This document shows positions 25,977-33,987 of a stretch of 64,000 nucleotides of DNA, piece after piece. The notes beneath the pieces are model-generated. The model saw nothing but the letters and a program-made list of their open reading frames with translations. It ran no database searches and had not been told where the DNA came from. Source of the DNA: GCA-002713455 sp964428745 (GTDB lineage: Bacteria > Fidelibacterota > Marinisomatia > Marinisomatales > TCS55); contig CAYRYZ010000005.1 of the NCBI GenBank assembly GCA_964428745.1, forward strand, positions 3,155 to 67,154, read 5' to 3'. The translations under genes were made by a program, and so were the position numbers. Position 1 is the first letter of the stretch. Each line of letters begins with the position of its first letter.

Positions 25977-26636
25977 ATGAAAAAATTAAATTCGTTGTTT
26001 CTTTGTTTTTTCATTATTTCATGCGGGAAACAAACAGCGCCACCTCTGAATCTACAAGACTCTGAAAAAGAAGATACTATTGAAAAAATTACACGAGCTG
26101 TTTTACCAGAAGCTCCTGAACCAAACTTCGCTACTTTAGAAGCTGCAATAAATGATGTTCCAGAACCGGATCCAGTCCCAAAGAAAGAACCGGTTGTTAC
26201 TGAAGATATAAAAGATGAGCTTAAGGTAGAGCCCATTCTTTATGAAGATTTCGCATGGGAAAAGTATATGGTTGAACCAGGAGATTATTTAATTAAAATA
26301 GCAAAAGAGGAATATGGCGATTTTAAAATATGGAGGTATATTTATTCTTGGAATAAGGATGACATTGGTGATAATCCAAATCTTATTTATCCATACAATT
26401 TTTTAAACCTTCAAAAAGAACGCCTTGCAGCAAAAACAGCTGAACCCCAGTACTTTGATTACTCTGTGCAAGCTGGTGATAATCTATGGAATATAGCTGG
26501 AAAACAATATGGTGATGCAAAATCTTGGATTATTCTTCTTTGGGATAACGAAGAACTAATTAAGTCGAATGCTGGTATTCTTAACCCTGGCATGACTTTA
26601 AAACTTCGAGAAAAACTAGACCCTAACGCATCATAA
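25977..26636 (+). CDS. Lipoprotein with two LysM domains
   Basis: 219 residues. A signal peptide ends in the lipobox FIISCG (Cys near residue 16). A Pro/Glu-rich linker (ALPEAPEPN, PEPDPVPKKEPVV) follows, then two LysM-type peptidoglycan-binding modules: MVEPGDYLIKIAKEEYGDF near residue 97 and SVQAGDNLWNIAGKQYGDAK near 162. A near-perfect Shine-Dalgarno AAAGGAGG at 25965-25972 fixes the start. It is probably an outer-membrane lipoprotein tethered to peptidoglycan. No catalytic domain is attached. The biotin ligase gene follows after 6 bases. Confidence 0.9.
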   Translation: MKKLNSLFLCFFIISCGKQTAPPLNLQDSEKEDTIEKITRAVLPEAPEPNFATLEAAINDVPEPDPVPKKEPVVTEDIKDELKVEPILYEDFAWEKYMVEPGDYLIKIAKEEYGDFKIWRYIYSWNKDDIGDNPNLIYPYNFLNLQKERLAAKTAEPQYFDYSVQAGDNLWNIAGKQYGDAKSWIILLWDNEELIKSNAGILNPGMTLKLREKLDPNAS

Positions 26637-26642
26637 TACATC

Positions 26643-27410
26643 ATGCTGTCTACTAACCTGGTTCAAACTAATTTAAGAACCAAGTTTTTAGGACAGCATA
26701 TTGAATATTTTACTCGACTTAAGTCTACAAATGAAGAGGCATGGGAATTAGCTGATAATGGTGCTAAATCTGGTACTATTATTATTACAGATAATCAGTT
26801 TGGAGGAAAAGGTCGCGATGGTAGAGTTTGGTTGGCTGTTCCAAATAAAGGCCTCTCCTTCTCAATACTAGTAGAAAAAAAAATTCCTGCCAAATTAAGT
26901 GGATGGCTTCCCATATTGGCAGGATTATCTATTAATAAGGCTTTATCTAATTTTGATATAGATATATCATTAAAATGGCCTAATGATATAACCTTAGATG
27001 GCCGAAAAATAGGCGGAGTTTTGTGTGAGTCAAAAATAAAAGGTGAATTCGTTTACAAAGCAGTAATTGGAATAGGTCTCAATATTAATGAGAGCAAAGA
27101 AGAATTAGATCCATGTCTTGAATCAATTGCGACATCATTACATATCCATTCTGAAAAGTTTTTTCAGCGAGAAAGAATATTAGCTCAAATTTTAAATGAA
27201 ATAGAGCCCATTATCGAAAAATTTCCTGAAAACATTAATTCGATCCAAACAGATTGGTCTTTAAATTGTAGTCATTTAGATAAAAAAATTGAATTTAACC
27301 GCGGTTCTAAAATGATATCAGGCATATTTAAAGGACTCGGAGAAGATGGCTCTGCAATTCTTAAGGTTGATCAATCAGAATTAGAATTTCATTCTGGAGA
27401 AATTCAGTAA
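26643..27410 (+). CDS. birA: Biotin-[acetyl-CoA-carboxylase] ligase
   Basis: 255 residues, the group I form without an N-terminal DNA-binding domain. Catalytic motifs are GGKGRDGRVWLAVPNKGLSF (the GRGRxGRxW biotinyl-AMP loop, near residue 58), LKWPNDITLDGRKIGGVLCE near 113 and VIGIGLNINES near 140. A short C-terminal SH3-like domain follows. It attaches biotin to carrier proteins of acyl-CoA carboxylases, and would serve the carboxyltransferase at 12414 together with its unseen biotin carrier. Lacking the repressor domain, it should not regulate biotin genes. Confidence 0.93.
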   Translation: MLSTNLVQTNLRTKFLGQHIEYFTRLKSTNEEAWELADNGAKSGTIIITDNQFGGKGRDGRVWLAVPNKGLSFSILVEKKIPAKLSGWLPILAGLSINKALSNFDIDISLKWPNDITLDGRKIGGVLCESKIKGEFVYKAVIGIGLNINESKEELDPCLESIATSLHIHSEKFFQRERILAQILNEIEPIIEKFPENINSIQTDWSLNCSHLDKKIEFNRGSKMISGIFKGLGEDGSAILKVDQSELEFHSGEIQ

Positions 27411-28577
27411 TCAAAATTGATGACTTGCTGAGACTTTTATATTGATCTCATAACCATCAAACTTTTGTTTTAATAAAGCAGTTAGCTCTTGTTTACAAAT
27501 AACAGTTTCTTTTTGTGAAAGGCCTAACTTGATATTTATTCCAAATAAAATTACATGATGATTATCTGTATTTACCACTCGAATATCATGAATCCCCGTA
27601 ATACGGTCATCGAGCTTCTTATTCTCAGTTAAGAAACTCCTCACTTCCTTAACCAGGGGATCATCAGGATTTACTGGATCCAAATGAACCGTGGGTTCCA
27701 CACCCATTGCTTTTTCCAATCGACTTTCTATTTCTTCAGAAATATCATGGGCCTCTGCTGCTGATTTTTTTGCATTTATCTCAGCATGAATATTCACAAA
27801 TCTGTCATGCCCATAACTATGGACTGAAATATCATGAACACCCAAGGCTCCTGGAACGCTTAATGCAATTTCCCGTATTGCATCTAATTCCATTATATCT
27901 GGAGGTTTTCCTATTAAGTCATCTACAGAATCTCGTGCAATATCAAAACCAGTATAAATTAATATTAGAGCAACGAACAGACCGGCCCAACCATCAATAG
28001 ATGGATATCCAAAGTTCCCAGCAATTAATGCCATTAAAACAAGAACGCTTGAGATTGCATCAGTGCGGTGGTGCCACGCATCAGCGTGGAGCAAACCAGA
28101 TGCAATTTTTGATGACAAGAATTCAGCATAGCGAGCTGTGATTTCTTTAATTATTATTGTTAAACCCAATATTATTACCATCCACCAATCAGATATTATT
28201 AAAATTGGGTTTTGAATACGATGTACCGCGGTTTCGATAAATTCAATTCCAGCGACACAAAGCAAAATAGAAATAATTAATGTGGCAATATACTCAGCTC
28301 TTCCATGCCCATATGGGTGACCCATATCTGCTGGTTTTTTTGCCTGAGTAAAACCCCAAATTACTATTAGAGATGTAATGACATCTGATAAAGTATGAAC
28401 AGCATCCGCAATAAGGCTTACTGCTCCAGTCATTAGTCCAATAAATAGTTTAAATATAAATAATACTAAGTTAACTGTAGTTGATACCCATCCTTGGAAA
28501 ATTCCGATTTGGTTGCGATAAGCCCAACTTGATTCCTTTTGTTCAGGAACAAATTTGTTAGTTAAATATTCAAACAT
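27411..28577 (-). CDS. Cation diffusion facilitator (CDF) metal transporter
   Basis: 388 residues. A six-helix membrane domain carries the HD-HD type site: SLIADAVHTLSDVITS near residue 55 and GLLHADAWHHRTDAISSV near 165, matching zinc/cadmium-type members. The cytoplasmic domain (about 225-310, VPGALGVHDISVHSYGHDRF) is the CDF dimerisation domain. A further C-terminal extension of about 80 residues follows, longer than in minimal members. It exports divalent metal in exchange for protons. It is convergent with birA, the two stops being directly adjacent. Metal choice is inferred. Confidence 0.9.
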   Translation of the reverse strand: MFEYLTNKFVPEQKESSWAYRNQIGIFQGWVSTTVNLVLFIFKLFIGLMTGAVSLIADAVHTLSDVITSLIVIWGFTQAKKPADMGHPYGHGRAEYIATLIISILLCVAGIEFIETAVHRIQNPILIISDWWMVIILGLTIIIKEITARYAEFLSSKIASGLLHADAWHHRTDAISSVLVLMALIAGNFGYPSIDGWAGLFVALILIYTGFDIARDSVDDLIGKPPDIMELDAIREIALSVPGALGVHDISVHSYGHDRFVNIHAEINAKKSAAEAHDISEEIESRLEKAMGVEPTVHLDPVNPDDPLVKEVRSFLTENKKLDDRITGIHDIRVVNTDNHHVILFGINIKLGLSQKETVICKQELTALLKQKFDGYEINIKVSASHQF

Positions 28578-28613
28578 TGATTTTATTTGTGATAATAAAT
28601 ACAGTTAATAAGA

Positions 28614-29786
28614 TTATGAATCGTAAGCAGGAATTCCTGTTTCATGCTCACCAATTATAAGTGTATGCATTTCATGGGTTCCTTCATATGTATATACTGA
28701 TTCAATATTAGCCATATGTCTAATAGGTGAATAATCAATAGTAATCCCATTCCCACCTAATATTTCACGAGAAATTTTTGATACATCTCTTGCCATAACA
28801 CAATTATTTCGTTTTGCCATGGAAACTTGTTGAAAAGTCATTTTTCCTTCATCTTTAAGACGGCCTAATCGATATACTAAAAGCTGGGCCTCCGTAATTC
28901 GTGTTACCAAATCTGCTAATTTTTTTTGAGTTAATTGATATCCTGCAATAGGTTTTGAAAATTGTTTTCTTTCTTTTGAATAATCAAGGGCCGTATTATA
29001 ACAATCAACTGCAGCTCCCACCATCCCCCATGCGATTCCATATCGAGCCTGAGTCAAACAACTCAATGGTCCTTTTAGCCCTTCAATATTTGGGAGGCGC
29101 GCAGTGTCAGGTACAAAAACATTATTCATAGATAATTCTGATGTAATGGAAGCACGTAAACTTAACTTGCCGTGAATGTCGCTAGAAGTAAATCCTTCCA
29201 TTCCTTTTTCGAGTAAAAACCCGCGAATTTTATCATCATCATCTCTAGCCCAAACAACAGCCACGTCTGCCAAAGACCCATTAGTAATCCACATTTTATT
29301 GCCATTTATAAGCCAACCATCACCATCCTTTTTACATCTTGTTATCATTCCGCCAGGATTAGATCCAAAATTTGGTTCAGTAAGTCCAAAACATCCAATT
29401 TTTGTTCCTTTTCCTAGTTCTGATAACCATTTAGACTTTTGCTCATCTGAGCCATAGGCATGAATGGGATACATAACTAAAGCACCTTGAACGCTAGCAA
29501 ATGATCTAAGACCTGAATCACCGCGTTCTAATTCATGAAGAATTAAACCATAGGCAACATTACTAACACCTGCCCCTCCTGATTCTATTGGTAATGCCGA
29601 ACCCAAAAATCCCAATTCACCTAATTTAGAAACGAGCTCTAACGGGAAAGTGCCATTTTCATAATGCTCGTTAATCAATGGCATAAATTCTGCTTTAACA
29701 AAATCAAACGCTGTTTGTTGGATTAGTAATTCTTCATCTGATAGCAAATCTGTTATGTTAAAAAAATCAGGACCGTGGTTTTTCAT
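28614..29786 (-). CDS. gcdH: Glutaryl-CoA dehydrogenase
   Basis: 390 residues, full length. Compared with general acyl-CoA dehydrogenases it shows glutaryl-CoA dehydrogenase features: DSGLRSFASVQGALVMYPI near residue 95 (the substrate-carboxylate Arg region), FGLTEPNFGSNPGGMITRCK near 132, and the catalytic glutamate in VYTYEGTHEMHTLIIGE near 370. It oxidatively decarboxylates glutaryl-CoA to crotonyl-CoA in lysine and tryptophan breakdown, passing electrons to ETF. It stands alone, with a 167-base divergent spacer to korA. Confidence 0.93.
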   Translation of the reverse strand: MKNHGPDFFNITDLLSDEELLIQQTAFDFVKAEFMPLINEHYENGTFPLELVSKLGELGFLGSALPIESGGAGVSNVAYGLILHELERGDSGLRSFASVQGALVMYPIHAYGSDEQKSKWLSELGKGTKIGCFGLTEPNFGSNPGGMITRCKKDGDGWLINGNKMWITNGSLADVAVVWARDDDDKIRGFLLEKGMEGFTSSDIHGKLSLRASITSELSMNNVFVPDTARLPNIEGLKGPLSCLTQARYGIAWGMVGAAVDCYNTALDYSKERKQFSKPIAGYQLTQKKLADLVTRITEAQLLVYRLGRLKDEGKMTFQQVSMAKRNNCVMARDVSKISREILGGNGITIDYSPIRHMANIESVYTYEGTHEMHTLIIGEHETGIPAYDS

Positions 29787-29953
29787 GATTATCCTTATTA
29801 TTTCTAGTGCGTAATTTACTTTTTTTCTTATTAATCTGATGAAATAAATAAGATAGGCTTTACCAAAAAGGCCTTAAAAGGTCAGGATTTAATTTCTTCA
29901 CATCTATTTGGTTATGTAATATTGATGCTTGAAAAAGCTATAATGATTAAACA
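29787..29953. promoter_or_regulatory. Divergent spacer between gcdH and korA
   Basis: 167 AT-rich bases with promoters for both directions. A TATAAT at 29938-29943 lies just before the korA start, too near for a usual leader unless the transcript is nearly leaderless. No convincing -35 element or operator was found. Confidence 0.3.
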
Positions 29954-31048
29954 ATGAATACTAAACGAAGAGAAATGGTTGATGGAGCGGCTGCCATTGC
30001 ACGTGGAGCACTAGATGCTGGTTGTAACTTTTATGCTGGATACCCAATCACTCCAGCATCAGGAATTCTAACGCATATGCTCCGCGAACTTCCCAAAGTT
30101 GGAGGCATTGGATTGCAGGGAGAAGATGAAATTTCATCTCTTGGGCACTGTATTGGAGCTGCAACTGCCGGTGCGACTGTATTTACTGCCACTAGTGGAC
30201 CAGGGTTGTCATTATACTCCGAGAATCTAGGCTTGAGTATCATGATGGAAATCCCTTTGGTAATAGCAATATCTCAACGACTGGGGCCTTCCACTGGAGC
30301 AGCCACCGCAACAGCTCAAGGTGATATTCAATTTATGAGATGGTGTACATCAGGAGGCTATCCTGTTATTGTACTTTCGCCAACAAATATCCCGGAAAGT
30401 TATCATTTAACAAAACGTGCATTTAAACTAGCAAAAAGATTCCGTAGCCCTGTATTTATTGCCACGGATAAAGAAACAGTAATGACTACTGAATCAATCG
30501 CTGAATCAGAAATGCTCAATGCTCCAAGCTGGAATGATATTCCAGATAAACCTGTATATAAACCTTTGGATCCATATCAAAAAAATGGTGCAATTCATCA
30601 TTATACCGGGTCCAGTCATACAGAAGAAGGTCATATTACTAAGGATCCGGAAATTATTGCTGAATTCAATGAACGATTAAAAAATAAAATCACTGATCAT
30701 ATTGAAGAGATTTCTTTAGTTAAAGAAGATATGGAAAGTGGATCTGATACATTAATCATTAGTTATGGTATTTCCGCTAGATCTATGGAAGCAGCCGTTA
30801 AAAAATTACGATCTAATGGGGAAAAAATATCTGCGCTAACTATTTATTCATTATGGCCAATTCCTGAAAAAAAAATTCTTTCAAGTTTAGATGGGATTAA
30901 GCGAATTATTATTCCAGAAATGAATCATGGCCAATATCGACTTGAAATCGAACGGTTAGCAAATAAGAATGTAGATATTGTGGGTGTGAACCGTGTGGAT
31001 ACTTTTCTGATTACTCCTGAAGAAATTATTAAGGCATACAATGACTAA
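29954..31048 (+). CDS. korA: 2-oxoacid:ferredoxin oxidoreductase, alpha subunit
   Basis: 364 residues. The pyrimidine-binding domain shows GAAAIARGALDAGCNFYAGYPITP at the start and GLQGEDEISSLGHCIGAATAGA near residue 50. TATSGPGLSLYSENLGLS near 75, and SQRLGPSTGAATATAQGDIQ are the KorA substrate signature, whose Arg/Thr residues bind the 2-oxo acid. It is probably a 2-oxoglutarate oxidoreductase making succinyl-CoA and reduced ferredoxin, or running in reverse. No gamma domain is fused here; that module sits on the next gene. The two genes overlap by 8 bases. Confidence 0.93.
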   Translation: MNTKRREMVDGAAAIARGALDAGCNFYAGYPITPASGILTHMLRELPKVGGIGLQGEDEISSLGHCIGAATAGATVFTATSGPGLSLYSENLGLSIMMEIPLVIAISQRLGPSTGAATATAQGDIQFMRWCTSGGYPVIVLSPTNIPESYHLTKRAFKLAKRFRSPVFIATDKETVMTTESIAESEMLNAPSWNDIPDKPVYKPLDPYQKNGAIHHYTGSSHTEEGHITKDPEIIAEFNERLKNKITDHIEEISLVKEDMESGSDTLIISYGISARSMEAAVKKLRSNGEKISALTIYSLWPIPEKKILSSLDGIKRIIIPEMNHGQYRLEIERLANKNVDIVGVNRVDTFLITPEEIIKAYND

Positions 31049-32360
31049 ACCAAAATTAGATACTTATATAGCTGAAGAAAATCTACCTTATGAATTTTGT
31101 CCAGGATGTAGTCATGGTACAGTTCTTGGCGCTCTAAGTAACAGTTTAAAACAGCAAAACCTTGACCCATCAGAAGTAGTTATTGTGACTGATATTGGCT
31201 GTGTAGGTCTTTCAGATAAATATTTTGTTACACATGCCTTTCATGGCCTTCACGGCAGAGCTATAACATATGCCTCAGGAATCAAAATGCAGAACTCTGA
31301 ACTAAAAGTGATTGTTCTCATTGGAGATGGTGGGTGTGGAATTGGAGGTCACCATTTATTAAATGCAGCTAGGCTCAACACTGATATAACAGTTCTCGTA
31401 TTTAATAACTTTAACTTTGGCATGACAGGTGGCCAACATTCTGTAACAACACCCTTAGATAGTATTACTGCAACAACAACTCTTGGTAGCACTGATGCTC
31501 CAATGGATATTGCTGGTACTGCAAAAGTGAATGGTGGAGGATTTGTGGCTCGGGCAACAGCATTTGACAAAGATTTGCCGGATTTAACCGAAAAAGCAAT
31601 GAAGCATGATGGATTTTCTCTAATTGATATTTGGGAACTTTGCACTGCATACTATGTCGTTCGAAATGATTTTGGTCGGAAAGAAATGATGGGCTACATG
31701 GAGAGCATGAACATGGAATCTGGCATTCTACAGGAAACGGAGCGACCCAGTTTTCAAACCAGTTATAAAGGAATCCAAGAACAAGCCAGCAAACAAAAAT
31801 CTATGAGTGGTTTAGTATTGGATACTAAATTTTCCTCAGATCTTGAAAAACCTGTTCGAATCGTTTTAGCTGGAGCTGCAGGGCAAAAAGTTGTTTCCGC
31901 AGGAAATTTACTTGCGTCAGCTGCAACTCTTTCTGGTTTATGGACTAGTCGTCGAGCGGATTTTCCCATCACAATACAAACGGGATTTTCTGTAGCTGAA
32001 ATTGTTATATCTCCCGAACCAGTTCTCTATTCTGGAATCATTAAACCTGATGTGGCAGCTTTGATTGCGTCAGAAGGAAAAGCTAAAATTGACCGTTTAA
32101 CTGGAGCGATGGGAGAATCGGATACAATTTATTTTGCGGATAACTTGGGTGATGTGGATTCTTCTGCAAATCAATTACCTTTGGAATTTCCTGAAAGCGC
32201 AAAAAAAGAAGTTCGCAAAAATGTAGCCGCGTTGACCGCAGGATACCTTACAAAACAATTAAATCTATTCCCCTTTGAAGCATTGAAGGAAGCGGTTCGC
32301 CAAACCCAAAAACCAAAGATAGCTGAAATTAATCTCGGAGTATTAGCCCACTTTGAATAG
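31041..32360 (+). CDS. korB: 2-oxoacid:ferredoxin oxidoreductase, beta subunit fused to gamma domain
   Basis: 439 residues. Residues 1-225 are the TPP-binding beta subunit: FCPGCSHGTVLGALS near residue 19, VTDIGCVGLSDKYF near 49, and the TPP motif GDGGCGIGGHHLLNAARLNT near 94 followed by NFNFGMTGGQHSVTTP. From about 265 the chain continues as a gamma subunit (VRIVLAGAAGQKVVSAGNLL, then YSGIIKPDVAALIASEGKAK). It is therefore a beta-gamma fusion; usually these are separate genes or gamma is fused to alpha. No separate ferredoxin (delta) subunit is present. The short spacer after it is convergent with thyX. Confidence 0.92.
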   Translation: MTKPKLDTYIAEENLPYEFCPGCSHGTVLGALSNSLKQQNLDPSEVVIVTDIGCVGLSDKYFVTHAFHGLHGRAITYASGIKMQNSELKVIVLIGDGGCGIGGHHLLNAARLNTDITVLVFNNFNFGMTGGQHSVTTPLDSITATTTLGSTDAPMDIAGTAKVNGGGFVARATAFDKDLPDLTEKAMKHDGFSLIDIWELCTAYYVVRNDFGRKEMMGYMESMNMESGILQETERPSFQTSYKGIQEQASKQKSMSGLVLDTKFSSDLEKPVRIVLAGAAGQKVVSAGNLLASAATLSGLWTSRRADFPITIQTGFSVAEIVISPEPVLYSGIIKPDVAALIASEGKAKIDRLTGAMGESDTIYFADNLGDVDSSANQLPLEFPESAKKEVRKNVAALTAGYLTKQLNLFPFEALKEAVRQTQKPKIAEINLGVLAHFE

Positions 32361-32381
32361 CGACTTCGCGGCTAGTTTTTT
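32358..32381 (+). terminator. Weak terminator-like hairpin after korB
   Basis: TAGC at 32358-32361 pairs with GCTA at 32371-32374, with an inner GCG/CGC possibility, followed by GTTTTTT. It overlaps the korB stop and the convergent thyX stop. The stem is short, so confidence is low. Confidence 0.3.
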
Positions 32382-33334
32382 AAACTATCCAGTTTCAATT
32401 TAAATTCTCTAAGTTCACGAATATTGCCCAATTCAATTTCCCCAGACTCCCATTTCAACTTGAAATCAACTTCCGTATCAGACCCACCCTGTTTTTGATA
32501 TAATGGAAAAAGGTCCCCTTCTTCCCGGGGTTTATTTGTATGCAGTGTGGCAGTTAATTGATAAGCTAAATCTTCATTAATATCATTAATAACACGATTG
32601 GGGAGATTTTTTTCCAGTAGACTTTGTTCAATTCGAGAGAAGCGCATGCCTTTCACAACATAATCCTGATAAGCTTCCCATGCGAATGGTGCGACTGCTT
32701 TAACCGACTCAGCCATCGCATCGGAAAACACTCGAATCTCGTATTGGGCATGACCGTCAGATCTAAGTCCGATAAAGTGAAGCAGATTATGAAGATCGTT
32801 TTTCCAATACCATTCCGTATAAAGATTAACCGGGAGGACAGATCGCGCCAATTCACGAGCTACACCCGCTTTATTCAATTCAGAATAAATAGCAAAACTG
32901 CGCTCTGAAATTTCTTTAAAATAATCCTGCACTTTTTGCTTTAATTCCGCTGGAACTTCACCCATTCTACCCTGCTTATTCAATGCAGATTGGAATTGAA
33001 TATTCTCAGGGTCTGGATAATAAAATTCATCTCTCGCTTCAGAATAACGAAGTGAATATTCATTAATATTGGCTGTTCGATGACGAACCCACTGACGCGC
33101 TACAAAAATAGGCATCTTACAATGGTATTTAAATTCGACCATTTCAAATGGCGTTGTATGCCTATGCCGCATAAGATATCGAATTAATCCTCGATCTTGT
33201 GAAACCTTGCTGGTTCCTTTCCCATAACTCACACGGGCAGCTTGTACTATAGCGTCATCACCCCCCATTGAATCCACAAGGCGAACGAATCCTTTATCTA
33301 AACATTTGATAGCATCATCTGGTATCTGGGTCAT
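32372..33334 (-). CDS. thyX: FAD-dependent thymidylate synthase
   Basis: 320 residues. The ThyX motif is complete: WVRHRTANINEYSLRYSE near residue 82, preceded by RHRHTTPFEMVEFKYHCKMP. VLPVNLYTEWYWKNDLHNLL near 168 carries the dUMP-binding residues. The chain is longer than many ThyX proteins because of a C-terminal extension of about 60 residues rich in Glu and Lys. It methylates dUMP using methylene-tetrahydrofolate and NADPH. It lies 16 bases after the O-methyltransferase gene and may belong to the metH transcription unit, which would group folate one-carbon genes. Confidence 0.94.
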   Translation of the reverse strand: MTQIPDDAIKCLDKGFVRLVDSMGGDDAIVQAARVSYGKGTSKVSQDRGLIRYLMRHRHTTPFEMVEFKYHCKMPIFVARQWVRHRTANINEYSLRYSEARDEFYYPDPENIQFQSALNKQGRMGEVPAELKQKVQDYFKEISERSFAIYSELNKAGVARELARSVLPVNLYTEWYWKNDLHNLLHFIGLRSDGHAQYEIRVFSDAMAESVKAVAPFAWEAYQDYVVKGMRFSRIEQSLLEKNLPNRVINDINEDLAYQLTATLHTNKPREEGDLFPLYQKQGGSDTEVDFKLKWESGEIELGNIRELREFKLKLDSLKN

Positions 33335-33350
33335 TTTCTTAATCTATAAA

Positions 33351-33986
33351 TTATTTTTTTCTAAATATCATTACACCATCTCTAACAGGCAAAAGAAGCG
33401 ACTCTAATCTATTATTATTTTTTATAAGTTCCGTCGTTTCTCTTAATGCTTTTGCATTATCATCTTTGGGATTCAACACCTCACCACTCCAAAGCATATT
33501 ATCTAAAACCGCTATTCCACCTTTTTTCAGCAAAGCAGTTCCTTTTCGATAATATTCTGGATAATTAATTTTGTCAGCATCTATAAATATCATATCAAAT
33601 GACGCGACATGAAATGACTCTAGAATAGTGATTGCGTTTCCTTGATGAACTTTTATTTTATCACCTACGTCTGACTTATTAAACCAATTTGTAGCTGTTT
33701 TAACATGTTTTTCCATAAGCTCACATGAGTGGACTTCTCCATCGACAGGTAGAGCCTCTGCAATTTTTAATGTACTATAGCCAGTAAACATTCCAATCTC
33801 TAGCACACGTTTTGCACCAGAAATTTTAATAAGGAAATGTAAAAGACCACTTACCAAAGGCCCAGAAAGCATTTCAGGAATTTTTTCTTTTTCCCAGGTT
33901 TTTTTAGATAATGCTTTAAGTAGTTTATTATCTGATAAAGATTGATTTACGCAATATTCTTCAATTTTTTTTGAAACCAACTTCAT
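33351..33986 (-). CDS. Class I SAM-dependent O-methyltransferase
   Basis: 211 residues of the caffeoyl-CoA/catechol O-methyltransferase family. Motif I is AKRVLEIGMFTGYSTLKIAE near residue 60, the metal and substrate region is FDMIFIDADKINYPEYY near 130, and AVLDNMLWSGEV near 158 follows. Such enzymes methylate a hydroxyl group of a small molecule or, in some cases, a tRNA uridine. The substrate is unknown. It begins one base after the metH stop, so it is expressed with metH, the enzyme that regenerates the methionine needed for its SAM cofactor. Confidence 0.88.
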   Translation of the reverse strand: MKLVSKKIEEYCVNQSLSDNKLLKALSKKTWEKEKIPEMLSGPLVSGLLHFLIKISGAKRVLEIGMFTGYSTLKIAEALPVDGEVHSCELMEKHVKTATNWFNKSDVGDKIKVHQGNAITILESFHVASFDMIFIDADKINYPEYYRKGTALLKKGGIAVLDNMLWSGEVLNPKDDNAKALRETTELIKNNNRLESLLLPVRDGVMIFRKK

Positions 33987-33987
33987 T

